Notes: generated by a model not told the origin, from the sequence alone. Shown: positions 11,471 to 22,004, counted from the first letter of the stretch. The stretch: 64,000 nt of DNA from Prorocentrum cordatum (GCA_963575745.1 CAUYUJ010003991.1:337364-401363), one strand, 5' to 3'. Program-made: numbers and translations.

Positions 11471-11764
11471 TTTCCCCTTCCTCGATTTCGTCGTCCTATC
11501 CGTTGTTTTCTTCCTCCTCCCTCTTCCCGCAGCGTCCTCCATCCCCCTCCCATCTCCCTGGCCTGCTGGCCTCTTCGTCCTCATGACGTCCTGGCCGCCT
11601 CCTCCCCCCCGGGCCCCCGTTGGTCAGGCCACGCCGGCGAACGTCGAGAACGCACATCACGACGACTTCCGCGTTGTGGTCGGGGAGGAGGCGCGCCACG
11701 GCATGCCCCGTCAGGAGGGAGTGAACGATCGGGCATCGATGACGGGGAGGAGAGGGAGGAGGAC

Positions 11765-12385
11765 CAGTGTAAACCCAGGACTCACCAACGATGTTGAAAT
11801 ACGCCCTCCCTCCAAGGTCGTTCTCCATGGGCCCCTACAAGGGGCCATCTCCACTTGGGAAGTGCCCCGTTGGGGGAGAACCGTGTGAACATCTCGAAGC
11901 GTGCCAAAACACGATTCGCAGGATTCCAACGCCACGAGTGAACCTGACTGTTACGTCTTGGCGATCCGGAATCGTGCCAGAACGCCGTTCCTGGGACTCT
12001 AGCACCGCGAGTCAACGTAACCGCTGCGCCCTACCAATCATGACTCGCTCCAAAACCTCATTTCTGGGACGCTAACCATGATAATCATTGAACCTCTGGC
12101 AAATGTTTAAAGCGAATGTGCGCGGCGCTCAGGCGAGAGCCTCATTCTGAAAAGCAGCCGCCCTCAATCCGTGAAGCTCTCCCAGCTGTTCATACAAGCG
12201 AAAGTGCGCGGGGCTAAAACGAGAGCCACATGTTTTAAACCAGCCGCCTTCAATTTGTGAAGTTGTCGTCAATGTGTTTTAGCATCAGGGTCATACGTGA
12301 CCAGGAAGTCTCAGTCGCGAAACGCCTGGCCCGCCCTTTCCTTTCGACCAGCCTCGGGGTGCGATATGGAGGAGTTATTTATAAG
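11765..12385. repeat. Dispersed repeat family A, copy 3
   Basis: It aligns along nearly its whole length with 2156-2826. The opening is GTGTAAACCCAGGACTCACC, followed by CCCCTACAAGGGGCCATCTC and subunits with GTGCGCGGCGCTCAGGCGAG at 12117 and a related one near 12201 (84 bp apart). The end is GGGTGCGATATGGAGG followed by TTATTTATAAGGAAAA. As in copy 1, it ends directly against a GGA tract. Confidence 0.8.
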
Positions 12386-13534
12386 GAAAAGGAATGGAGG
12401 AGGATGAGGAGGAGGAGGAGCAGGAGGAGGAGGCCCTGAGGAGTCCGAGGCCCCAGGGGCAGGGTGCAGTGTCGGGGAGGCCAGGGAGGATGGACTGTCA
12501 AATGGACTGTCGAAGTGCAGGAGGGCCCCTCGGAGCTTTGATCGCCCCGCCGCGAGTGCCGCCACCCCGGAGGGCCTGTGTGCCAGCGCGGCGGGGGCAG
12601 CGGGCTTGGGCCCACCAGGGATGCGCCTGTTTCAAATCGGGGGCTCCGGGTCCCCCAGTCATCCCGGAGGGGCCGGGACGGGACGGGCAGGCGCAGCGAG
12701 CGTCGCGCTCCCTTCGGGGCCGGCCCTAGCGCTGGGCGAGCCTCGCCGCCCGCCCACTGCGCAGGGGCCGATCCCCCTGCAGGTGGGACAGGGCGCCGGG
12801 CGGTCGGGCGGGCATAACAGGCTCGGCCAGCGAGGCTGCGAGGGAGGGCGGGGAGGCGTGGGGTGGGGAGGAGGAGGAGGAGGAGGGGAGAGGGGCATGG
12901 GGCGGCGAGAGAGGCAAGGGGAGGAGGGGGAGGGCAGCAGCGGCGGCACGGGGGGGGGGGAAGGAAGGGCCATGTGAAGGTAGCCACGTCGGGCGACAAT
13001 CTTCACGCCCCAGACGGGGCAGGGCAGAGGGGAACGAACCAAACCCCAGCAGCGTGCACCAGCAGCGAGGCGGAAACGCGAGTATCAACGCACATCTGTA
13101 CCAGAAGGATGAGCCCACACGGCGAGGCCAAACCTTGCACTTCGAAGCAGCCTGCCCGCCCTGCCAGTGCCAGCGAGGCGAGAACTGTGGTGCGACGATA
13201 CTCGGCGGAGGATCAGCACGCCACGAGGAGGGCAACAGCTTCTGATGCGACAAATACAACAGAAAACATGGACCTCCTATCAGCAAGATGCCGACGGCCA
13301 GGCGGCAACCCAGGGGACGATTTCGGCACCCCGACATTCTCGCGGCAAAGCCCAGCACGAGGGACGACCCCCCTGGGCCGTGCGGCGGCAGGGATGTACC
13401 ACTGGAACTCCTAATGCGACACGTGGTGGCGTCGACCTGGCCAGAGTTCGGTCGTCGGAGATCAACGGCCAGATATGGTGACGTTAGCCCGGCCGGTAAG
13501 AAAGGGCCAGGTTAACGTCACCACGTTCAGGCAG
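12386..13534. other. No recognisable gene; holds a short dispersed repeat
   Basis: GGA tract at about 12386-12432, G-rich sequence at about 12860-12960, otherwise unassigned. About 55 bp at 12985-13040 (core CTTCACGCCCCAGACGGGG) recurs at 28280-28322. On the minus strand both read as related peptides (WGVKIVARRGYLH and WGVKVLARCGDLH), suggesting an old shared element rather than a gene. Confidence 0.5.
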
Positions 13535-13772
13535 TGTGATTTCTGAAGATTCCTGGAGGACTTGCCCTGGGAGTCTAGGATGTTGCAAGTAACGAACATG
13601 CGTGTATGCAGCGCCGGCGCTTGGGCTCGAGCAATGAAGGCGGCTTCCCTCCCCCACAGCAGCAGCAGCGGGGTAGAGGAGCCATCGAGGTTTCGGCAGA
13701 GCGAACAGAGTTCGAGCTGGGACTAACCTCGCCGACGCGGAGGATCGAGCGAGGGAGAGCTCCAGTCAGAAC
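13535..13772 (+). repeat. Left LTR
   Basis: Begins TGTGATTTCTGAAGATTCC and ends near CTCCAGTCA (13768), giving TG...CA termini. The next four bases GAAC are also shared with the right LTR. About 10 substitutions and no length change against the right copy. A TGGTTGGCCCC stretch at about 13781 could be a primer-binding site, but I cannot match it to a tRNA. Confidence 0.88.
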
Positions 13773-13861
13773 CTCGCGAGTGGTTGGCCCCACTGCTCCA
13801 GACATAGAGGACATTGGGATTAGCCATCCCAGGGAGTACGAACACGGAGACTACGTGCGAC

Positions 13862-15154
13862 ATGGCCGAGTATAACAGCGCGGTCGACCCGAAGTTACCG
13901 GTGCTGAAGGGCGAGACGTTGAAGGACTTCACCAGATACAAGAGGGCAGTTCAGGCGGCAGAGCTGAGCTGCGAGAACAAGGAGTCGAAGCAGGCGCTCG
14001 GTCCGAAGCTGTGCAAGAACCTGCTGGGCGCGGACAACTCCCTAAGCGTGCTGATCGAGCAGACGAATCCCAAGGACTACGCGACGGAGGACGGCGCCCA
14101 GATATTATTACGATTCCTCGAGGAGCAGCGCTTCGCCAAGCGCAGTTTCAGGGAGCTTCCGAAGGCGTTCGACGCCTTCTTCGACCAGACTCACTTCGAG
14201 AAGAAGGGCGAAGAGCCGATGGCGGCGTTTTGCACAGCGATGGAGGTGGCGAGGCGCAACCTCGAGGAAGTGGGCCCTGACACGAAGATCAGTGCGAACG
14301 AGCTAGGGTACCGCACGCTCAAGAGAAGTGGACTCGACAAGGACGAGCGCAACTTAGTGATAACACCAGCAGATGAGGTTTTCAATTTCCAGAAGATTAG
14401 CACGACGCTGAAGAACCTCTTCCCGCGAGGCGGAGGTCGGCACAGTGATCGACAGGGAGCGAGAACGAGCTGGCGATGGGCAAGATACAACGACGGCGAG
14501 CGCGACCCGGAGGATGAGGACCAGAACGTCGAGCACGACGGGCACTGGGTCCAGGACGACGACGGCTGCTGGCACGAGCGGGGCGAAGAGCACGGTGTCT
14601 ACGCGTTCGCGGAGGACGACGACAACTGGGACAGCAGTGACATGTTCTACATCGAGGACGACACCGACGTCTACCTCGCGAGCGAGGATGACGTGTACCA
14701 GCAGGCCCTCGCCATGCTGCGCGAGAGCAGGCTGGAGATGAACAAGATCCGGGCGGCTCGAGGTTTCTTGAAGGGACGAATCGATGGAGTAGTGGACGAG
14801 AGCGCGGCGGCCGGTGGCAAGGCAGCCGGGAGAGGAAGCAAAGGCGGCAAGGGCAAGGACTGCGGCAAAGGTAAGTCCAAAGACAAGAGGTGCACCAACT
14901 GCGGAAGAATGGACCGCGCTACGCCAGACTGCCCGACGCCGCGACCTCCGCGGCCGGCAGGCAAGGGCTTCAAGGGCCGCGGCAAGACCTCGAAGGCTCA
15001 ATCACGTCCACGACGGCTAGGTTTCTGGGCGATGACCACACTGGTGCGCGTCATGCCGGACATGTTCCACCAGAGGGACGTCCAGGACCCGGAGCCTTCG
15101 ACGGAGAAGTTCCAGGAGCCAGCCGAGCACGACATCATGCTGGTCAAAGTGTAG
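13862..15154 (+). CDS. gag: Gag-like protein of the copia element
   Basis: 430 residues from ATG 13862, the first ATG of the frame. Residues about 15-200 are a charged, mostly helical region typical of copia Gag (capsid-like). Residues about 215-305 are very acidic (ED-rich). Residues about 315-345 are a basic KGG/KGKDCGKGK stretch leading into a CCHC-like knuckle, CTNCGRMDRATPDC (14891-14932), in which the usual histidine is arginine, so zinc binding may be lost. Gag would form the particle that packages element RNA. The frame ends with a single TAG at 15152, and the same frame continues into the protease, so Pol could be made by stop readthrough. Decay is the alternative. Confidence 0.8.
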   Translation: MAEYNSAVDPKLPVLKGETLKDFTRYKRAVQAAELSCENKESKQALGPKLCKNLLGADNSLSVLIEQTNPKDYATEDGAQILLRFLEEQRFAKRSFRELPKAFDAFFDQTHFEKKGEEPMAAFCTAMEVARRNLEEVGPDTKISANELGYRTLKRSGLDKDERNLVITPADEVFNFQKISTTLKNLFPRGGGRHSDRQGARTSWRWARYNDGERDPEDEDQNVEHDGHWVQDDDGCWHERGEEHGVYAFAEDDDNWDSSDMFYIEDDTDVYLASEDDVYQQALAMLRESRLEMNKIRAARGFLKGRIDGVVDESAAAGGKAAGRGSKGGKGKDCGKGKSKDKRCTNCGRMDRATPDCPTPRPPRPAGKGFKGRGKTSKAQSRPRRLGFWAMTTLVRVMPDMFHQRDVQDPEPSTEKFQEPAEHDIMLVKV

Positions 15155-15979
15155 AGCGACCCGATCCTACCTGAAGTACCAGAAGTGGACGCGATGATCT
15201 CGAGCACGATCGTGCCGGCCACCCTGGTGGACAGCGGCGCCTCCGTGGCGGTGGCAGGGCGCGGATGGCTGGATAAGATCGCCGCGGAGCTCGAGAAGTG
15301 CGGTCTGAGGCCCATCATCGTCGAGGCGAGCCAGAAGTTCAAGGGACTTGGCGGCGCGCGACGTGAGGCGAAGCAGAAGTGGATCATCCCGATCGGTATT
15401 GGCAAGAAGCACGTCCTGCAAGAGTATTTCGAGATCCCAGGCGACATGATCGGCCTGACGAGCAAGAAGAACCTGGCGGACTGGAAGACGAAACTGCGCC
15501 TGCGCGAGGACGGCCAGTGGGCCGACTTACAGGAGCTCGGGGTGCACGACAAGGAGCTCGTGAAGCTTCCCGGCGGCCGCGCGGGCATCGACATCTTCTA
15601 CTGCGACTTGGAGTCGTGCGAGGCGGAGCCCCTCTTCGAGAAGTTCCGCATCCACGTCGAGAAAGTCGAGCCGGAGGTTTTCTTGGTCGCGGAGACGCTG
15701 CAGGTGACCAAGCCAGACTTCAGGGTCCAGGACGACGCCGATCGGTGGGTCCAGAATGCAACGAAAAACGGTAGCAAGGGGATCTTCAAGAAGGGTGCGC
15801 TCAAGCGGATCGACAAGCTTATGATGGAGTATGCGGTTATATTCGATGTACTGCGGGACAACAACGAGACGTTTCTCTGGGAGTTGTTCGCGAAGGAGGC
15901 TCGCTTTACTCACGTAGCTTCGAAAGGGTGGTCACGCGAATGCGACCCCCTCGGACCTATCAGTTGGCGTGAACTTTAA
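15155..15979 (+). CDS. Retropepsin plus N-terminal part of methyltransferase-like domain
   Basis: In frame with gag across its TAG. The aspartic-protease active site DSGAS lies at 15230, within LVDSGASVAVAG, as in retropepsins, which cleave the Gag-Pol polyprotein. After about 200 residues of linker the frame reaches WELFAKEARF at about 15879, followed by a glycine and an acidic residue (ASKGWSRECDP). This resembles motifs I and II of an S-adenosylmethionine-dependent methyltransferase. The frame stops at 15977, but its homology continues in the frame starting next to it (VNFNDPRT), so a one-base frame change occurs near 15965. There is no homopolymer at the change point. Confidence 0.75.
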   Translation, partial: SDPILPEVPEVDAMISSTIVPATLVDSGASVAVAGRGWLDKIAAELEKCGLRPIIVEASQKFKGLGGARREAKQKWIIPIGIGKKHVLQEYFEIPGDMIGLTSKKNLADWKTKLRLREDGQWADLQELGVHDKELVKLPGGRAGIDIFYCDLESCEAEPLFEKFRIHVEKVEPEVFLVAETLQVTKPDFRVQDDADRWVQNATKNGSKGIFKKGALKRIDKLMMEYAVIFDVLRDNNETFLWELFAKEARFTHVASKGWSRECDPLGPISWREL

Positions 15980-16440
15980 CGACCCTCGGACACGATCAGA
16001 TTTTCTGTTTCTGATTAGGACCTTCAAGCCCTGGATGGTTTCGGTCGCATTCCCGTGCACCGCTCGCGCGAACATGCAAGAGTTGCAGCGTGCCCAGGGC
16101 ATGGGCGACAGGGTGGACGACCTCATCCAGGACTGTCGGCCACTGATCGACTTTTCGGCGGAGGTGCTCAAGATTCAGGCTCAGGGGGGACGGATCGGCA
16201 TCGGCGAGAACCCCAGCCGGGCGTGGCGTGAAGCCTCGATCGTAGACTTGCTGAGCTGGCGCGGGAACCAGCCGCCACTCTACGAGACGGTCACGCTACA
16301 CCAGTGCATGTACGGGCTCGTGGACAACTACGGCGACCCGATTCGCAAGCCGACGTGCATGGGTGGTGCCCAACGGCTCGTGCTTCTCTGGGCGGCTCGA
16401 GCGCAGGTGCGACGGGGGCCACCAGCGCGCCGACATGGTC
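15960..16440 (+). CDS. C-terminal part of methyltransferase-like domain (copia Pol)
   Basis: It continues the preceding domain in the next frame. VSVAFPCTARAN (FPC at 16050) resembles C5-cytosine methyltransferase motif IV, where the Cys is catalytic. GENPSRAW (Glu at 16206) resembles motif VI (ENV), 50 residues later. Then comes HQCMYGL at 16299. Near 16360 the frame changes again, and the domain seems to end with ERRCDGGHQRAD in the integrase frame. Motif I to Cys is about 55-60 residues, similar to bacterial C5 enzymes. The role is unknown; modifying element DNA is one guess. The assignment rests on motifs only, and the two frame changes mean it may be inactive here. Confidence 0.55.
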
Positions 16441-18645
16441 GGGCGGAGTACGGCGCTGGCACAAGCGGGCGCCTGGCCGGACGACCTGGGCAAGGCTCTG
16501 GCGGGCGCCGGCACGCACGAGCTGGTACGACGGACAAGCCCGAAGGAGATGGGCATCGGCAGCGGCGCGGCGAGGCCCCCGAGCAAGCAGATCGCGAATG
16601 CAGTGGCCAAGGCGTTCAAGCTAAGGAAAGATCTGATCGACGTGCGCGCGTTGGCGGGTGACGAGGAGGTTCCGCCCCCTCGCGGGGCAGCGCGGCGACT
16701 CTGCGCGATGTACTCCAGCGAGGGCGCACTGGCGGACTACAGCGACGCCTACGCGGGCGACCCGGGCTTCGGGGCGATCAAGCTGGTCAAGCGGTTCCCC
16801 ACCGACACGGTGATCGCAGCTTACGTGAAGGAGCCGAAGGTGCAGACGTCCTTCCCTGCGACGGTGCGCATCTACGGGAGCAAGCCCAAGACCTTTGCTC
16901 CAGATGATCGTGAAGCTGACACGGCACATCGAGACCTACAACATGAGGGCGAGAGTTTCGGGGATAAGCCTTCGGACATCGCCGCGGCCCAGTGGGGCGC
17001 TCTCAAGAAGCCCCACCTCAACCTGAGCCACCCCTCCGCTCACGCACTGAAGCGTCGGCTGAAGTCCTACGGAGCGTCGCAGCAAGTGCTGGATGCGGTT
17101 GACAAGCTGGACTGCGGCGTGTGCAAGGAGCTCGGCAGGCCGACTACGGTGAGAAGCTCTAACCTGAAGCTCTCGACGGAATTCAATGAGAACGTGTTTC
17201 TAGACGAAGCCGAGGTGATTCTAGCAGACGGGACCCGACTGATGGTTAAGGTGATTCTGGACGACGCGTCGGATTTCCGGGTGATCATCCCTACTACTGC
17301 AGCGAGGTCCATCACAGGTGAAGAGAGCCTGCGATGCTTTTCGCAAGGCTGGCTATCGTGGGCTGAACCACCCAAGGTGCTGTACTACGACGCGGCCAAG
17401 GGTCACATCGCGAAGCGGTTCGCAGAGATCGGAGAGAAGTACACTATCCTGATGAGGCCGGCCCCAGCAGAGGCGCCCCAGCTCAAGGGTCGAGTGGAGC
17501 GCGCGATCGACTTCTTCAAGGACCACTTCCAGCGCCTGAACCGCGACGTGCAGCTCACCAAGGACGACGATCCGCATGTGTGGACATCGGTGATAGCGAG
17601 CACGTGCAACAACCACATTCGGAGGAACGGCTTCACCCCCTACCAATACGTGCTGGGCAGGTCGCCTGGCATCCCGGCCTCGCTGACCGAGGCGATGGAG
17701 GGCGACCAGAGGCAGCTGGCATCACAGAGCGCAGCTCTCTTCGAGGAGGGCCCGAGGAGAGCAGAGCAGATACGTGCGGCGGCGAACCGGGCGTTCTTCG
17801 AGCTGGGCAGCGATGACGTCGTCAGGAGGGCCATGGTTGGCCGAGTTCGTCCACCGCGTGGACCATTCGTGCCGGGCCAGCTGGTGTTCTACTTGCGCGA
17901 GGTGAAGCACGTGAAGTCGAAGAGGCTCCAGGGCGAGCACGGTTGGCGTGGGCCAGCGATCGTGTTGGTGACCGAAGGCCACGCGAGGCTGCACCTCAGC
18001 TACCGAGGGGTGCCGGTGCTCGCGACGCCAGAGCAGGTGCGACACGCCTCCCGCAGCGAGGCGGAGATGGTGGAGAACGAGGACTTGGTCAGGCAGCTCT
18101 CTCACTGGCGTGGTGGACCTACGCCACAGAAGGGGTTCATCGATCAGCGTGGACCTGGGCCAGATGGGAGCGACAAGACGGGCGTGCGCCGCGAGAGGGG
18201 CGAGAAGGACCCGGACCACGAGGACGGCGTGATCGACACACCTACGGCTAAGGCACCGCGTGCCGAGCCTGCTCCACCACCGCCACGGCCAGTGGTCGAG
18301 GCGACACCGAAGAAGGAGCGTGAGGAGGAGAACGTACCTGCACTTGGAGACCTACCTGAAGTACCACCACTACCGGGAGGAGGACCGTCTCCTCCAGAGC
18401 AAGCTACAGACCCACCTGCTGCGGCAGCTGGGCAGGGGCACTCCATGGACCTGGACGCGGTGGCTGCGCCAGGTATTCCGCATCAACAGCAACCAGAGCG
18501 AGCTGAGCAACCAGAACCTGCACCGCGACTCAGTTACAAGCGAACGCTTCCCGACGACCAGGAGGCAGATCGCGAACGCCTACGACTACGACGCGAGGCT
18601 CTCAAGGGCAGCTCCATGCGACTGCCGAAGGTACCAGACACCCAA
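16363..18645 (+). CDS. Integrase, copy A (complete catalytic core)
   Basis: After a 30-residue methyltransferase tail and linker comes a pre-integrase zinc finger HHCC (His at 17029, CGVC at 17113-17124). The catalytic triad follows: Asp 17203 (FLDEAEV), Asp 17389 (YYDAAKG) and Glu 17497 (GRVERA). The spacing of 35 residues between the second Asp and Glu is canonical D-D-35-E. Integrase inserts the cDNA into host DNA. A proline-rich tail follows. The open frame runs on to 18900, but from 18645 the protein-like sequence is in another frame (RT), so the last 85 codons are not real. The start given is where this frame becomes meaningful, not an initiator. Confidence 0.85.
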
Positions 18646-20678
18646 TGGATCAGGAGGCACTATTCGTCAAGGTCAAGAATCGCCAGAGGGACGCGTTTCT
18701 GTCCCGGAGGACCGAGACGACGAAGAAGCAGGTCACTCCCAAGAAGGGTCGGGAGATCCGCAGCATTCCCCAGGAGTGGAAGGCGGCTTTCGACGCGAGC
18801 GACCTGGAGGAGTGGCGCAAGTGGGTCGAGTACGACGCAGTGGACTGGCCGACCGAGGAGGAGCTCGCGGGGGTGGACAAGACGGCGATCCTGCCCATGA
18901 GGCGCGTTCGCACGTACAAGAACGCAGCGACGAGGGGCAACCTGTCGTGCGAGCAGCACCCGCTCAAGGCGAAGTCTCGGAACATCGTTCCAGGATACAA
19001 GGGCAAGCAGCTGCTTGCTGGCGAGTTGCAGACCAACGCCCCCGCTCTGACGGACACGGCCACGGCGGTGATCCTGCAGGAGGCCGCTAGCCAGTTGGGC
19101 TGGAGGCTGGAACAGGGCGGCGTCGACTCGGCATTTCTGAACGGGAAGTACCTCGACAGCTCTCGACGCGTATACTTCCGCGCGCCGAAGGGTGGCCTGC
19201 CAGCTGTACCGGAGTTGGGCTGGCCAGCCATTCCAGAAGGTACGGTGCTGAGAGCGAAGAAGGGGATCTACGGGCTGAATGATGCACCTCTGTTGTGGTA
19301 CGAGGAGCATCGCGACACAATGCTGTCGTTTCTAGGAGCGTCGAGATCGAAGTTGTGCCCGGCTGTCTTCATCTTCCAAGACGAGAATGAGAAGCTGATC
19401 GGCCTGATCGGGGCGCGCGTGGACGACGATTTGGTAGCGGGCTCGCCCGAGTTCTTCGCTAACCAGGTGACCAAGCTGAGGAAGATGCACTGCTACGGCA
19501 AGTGGCAGACGACGAAGACCGGCTTCCACCACTGCGGGAGATTCCCCAAGCAGAGAGATGACGGCACCATCACCTGCAGCCAGAGGGAGTACACCGAGAG
19601 CATCGAGAATATTCCGATCTCCAACGAGCGTCGCAAGGACAAGGAAGCGCAGGCTACACCCGAGGAGAGGGCGATGCTCCACAGCGGCAACGGCCAGATC
19701 CAGTGGCTGGTGCGATCTACCCGTATGGACTTGGCATTCCGACTGGTGGAGAGTCAAGCGAGGGCCCACGACAGCGACCTGAAGGTTCAGGATCTGTTGG
19801 ACTTCAACAAGCTGGTGAGCGATGCCAAGACGGACCACGTGGACATCACTTTCCAGAAGATCAACATAGACGACGCGATCGTGGTTGCGGTTGGAGACTC
19901 GAGCCACGGCAACGTGGGCAAGACGAAGACCGCGAGTCAGGCGGGCCTGGTCATCCTGCTAGCAGACAAGGACGATCAGTTCCTCCGCGGGATGCCTGCC
20001 AAGGTCACTCCCATGTTGTGGCGGTCGCACCGTATCAAGCGGGTGGTGCGCAGTACCCTGGCGGCCGAGACGATGGCGGCGCTGGAGGCGGTCGAGAGTG
20101 GCGACATGCTGAGGCAGCACCTGGTGGAGCTGCACTATGGACTCGGCTACCGGACCCAAATGGACGACGTGACGGCGATCAAGATGGTGGAAGTCACGGA
20201 CTGTAAGTCACTGTGCGACCTGCTCCAGAAGCGAGGGACGGTGCCCTCCGAGAAGCGGCTACTGATCGATATCGAATCGCTCAGGAACGACCTGGAGTTC
20301 AACAACGTGGTGAGCAAGTGGGTGAGCACGAAGCAGATGCTCGCCGACTGCCTAACCAAGCACGACGTCCGCGCTGGCGACTACATGAGGTATGTGCTCC
20401 AGACCGGCGAGTGCCGGCTGACGGAGGATCTCATGGCGGACCAGGTCATCGCCAAGCAGAGGATGGAGCTCAAGGGGCACCTTTGCGCGGTACTTCTGGC
20501 CAGCAGGTGTGTTCGGCACCAGTGCTCGGCCCCGAGGCTCGGATCCGTGCTTGGTACCTCCGCCAACGGCTGTGCTCGGCACCTGTGCTCGGCACCTGGG
20601 CTCTGCCCTGGGGCTCGGCGCCTGTGCTCGGCACCACCGGCCCAGGGAGGGGGGGGGGCGGGGAGGGCTGTACTATAG
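18645..20678 (+). CDS. Reverse transcriptase-RNase H, copy A (3' end replaced)
   Basis: Copia RT landmarks: VDSAFLNG (Asp at 19125), YGLNDAPLLWY near 19270 and RVDDDLVAGS (Asp-Asp at 19422-19427; the usual aromatic before VDD is Arg). The RNase H part has VAVGDSSHGN near 19885, RSTLAAETMAAL near 20050, TDCKSLCDLL near 20200 and ADCLTKHD near 20345. RT-RNase H copies element RNA into DNA. At 20476 the sequence leaves the element and enters the foreign 293-bp junction, so the last 68 codons to the TAG at 20676 are not RT-derived and the normal C-terminus is missing. The catalytic domains themselves are intact. Confidence 0.9.
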   Translation: MDQEALFVKVKNRQRDAFLSRRTETTKKQVTPKKGREIRSIPQEWKAAFDASDLEEWRKWVEYDAVDWPTEEELAGVDKTAILPMRRVRTYKNAATRGNLSCEQHPLKAKSRNIVPGYKGKQLLAGELQTNAPALTDTATAVILQEAASQLGWRLEQGGVDSAFLNGKYLDSSRRVYFRAPKGGLPAVPELGWPAIPEGTVLRAKKGIYGLNDAPLLWYEEHRDTMLSFLGASRSKLCPAVFIFQDENEKLIGLIGARVDDDLVAGSPEFFANQVTKLRKMHCYGKWQTTKTGFHHCGRFPKQRDDGTITCSQREYTESIENIPISNERRKDKEAQATPEERAMLHSGNGQIQWLVRSTRMDLAFRLVESQARAHDSDLKVQDLLDFNKLVSDAKTDHVDITFQKINIDDAIVVAVGDSSHGNVGKTKTASQAGLVILLADKDDQFLRGMPAKVTPMLWRSHRIKRVVRSTLAAETMAALEAVESGDMLRQHLVELHYGLGYRTQMDDVTAIKMVEVTDCKSLCDLLQKRGTVPSEKRLLIDIESLRNDLEFNNVVSKWVSTKQMLADCLTKHDVRAGDYMRYVLQTGECRLTEDLMADQVIAKQRMELKGHLCAVLLASRCVRHQCSAPRLGSVLGTSANGCARHLCSAPGLCPGARRLCSAPPAQGGGGAGRAVL

Positions 20679-20768
20679 TCACCTGCGCTCGGCCTGGGCG
20701 CTCGGCACCTTGCTCGGCACCAACCGCCTGGGGGGGGGGAAGAGGGGAAGGGGGAGGGTGGGGGCAGT
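20476..20768. repeat. Foreign 293-bp junction between the two internal copies
   Basis: It matches 28759-29051 over the same length with two substitutions that I can see. It consists of TGCTCGGCACC-type units and G-runs and is unlike the rest of the retrotransposon. It begins right after GATGGAGCTCAAG of copy A and ends just before GGTTCGCAGAGATCGG, where copy B starts. Confidence 0.9.
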
Positions 20769-20777
20769 ATCGGAGAG

Positions 20778-22004
20778 GTTCGCAGAGATCGGAGAGAAGT
20801 ACACTATCCTGATGAGGCCGGCCCCAGCAGAGGCGCCCCAGCTCAAGGGTCGAGTGGAGCGCGCGATCGACTTCTTCAAGGACCACTTCCAGCGCCTGAA
20901 CCGCGACGTGCAGCTCACCAAGGACGACGATCCGCATGCGTGGACATCGGTGATAGCGAGCACGTGCAACAACCACATTCGGAGGAACGGCTTCACCCCC
21001 TACCAATACGTGCTGGGCAGGTCGCCTGGCATCCCGGCCTCGCTGACCGAGGCGATGGAGGGCGACCAGAGGCAGCTGGCATCACAGAGCGCAGCTCTCT
21101 TCGAGGAGGGCCCGAGGAGAGCAGAGCAGATACGTGCGGCGGCGAACCGGGCGTTCTTCGAGCTGGGCAGCGATGACGTCGTCAGGAGGGCCATGGTTGG
21201 CCGAGTTCGTCCACCGCGTGGACCATTCGTGCCGGGCCAGCTGGTGTTCTACTGGCGCGAGGTGAAGCACGTGAAGTCGAAGAGGCTCCAGGGCGAGCAC
21301 GGTTGGCGTGGGCCAGCGATCGTGTTGGTGACCGAAGGCCACACGAGGCTGCACCTCAGCTACCGAGGGGTGCCGGTGCTCGCGACGCCAGAGCAGGTGC
21401 GACACGCCTCCCGCAGCGAGGCGGAGATGGTGGAGAACGAGGACTTGGTCAGGCAGCTCTCTCACTGGCGTGGTGGACCTACGCCACAGAAGGGGTTCAT
21501 CGATCAGCGTGGACCTGGGCCAGATGGGAGCGACAAGACGGGCGTGCGCCGCGAGAGGGACGAGAAGGACCCGGACCACGAGGACGGCGTGATCGACACA
21601 CCTACGGCTAAGGCACCGCGTGCCGAGCCTGCTCCACCACCGCCACGGCCAGTGGTCGAGGCGACACCGAAGAAGGAGCGTGAGGAGGAGAACGTACCTG
21701 CACTTGGAGACCTACCTGAAGTACCACCACTACCGGGAGGAGGACCGTCTCCTCCAGAGCAAGCTACAGACCCACCTGCTGCGGCAGCTGGGCAGGGGCA
21801 CTCCATGGACCTGGACGCGGTGGCTGCGCCAGGTATTCCGCATCAACAGCAACCAGAGCGAGCTGAGCAACCAGAACCTGCACCGCGACTCAGTTACAAG
21901 CGAACGCTTCCCGACGACCAGGAGGCAGATCGCGAACGCCTACGACTACGACGCGAGGCTCTCAAGGGCAGCTCCATGCGACTGCCGAAGGTACCAGACA
22001 CCCA
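20778..22004 (+). pseudogene. Integrase C-terminal half, copy B (truncated)
   Basis: Nearly identical to 17418-18644. The duplicated block starts between the second catalytic Asp and the Glu, so this copy keeps Glu (GRVERA) but lacks the HHCC finger and both Asp residues and cannot be an active integrase. It differs from copy A by four amino acids (His/Ala, Leu/Trp, Ala/Thr, Gly/Asp). The frame is open from inside the junction but has no element-derived start. Confidence 0.88.

Noticed and set aside
9704-11584. 626-codon minus-strand open frame
   Set aside because: It runs through GGA and TCC tracts and changing composition, with Arg/Glu/Ser runs and no domain. It is a low-complexity artefact.
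19332-19907. Minus-strand frames of 190-216 codons inside the RT regions
   Set aside because: They are antisense shadows of the RT-RNase H coding strand and appear identically in both internal copies.
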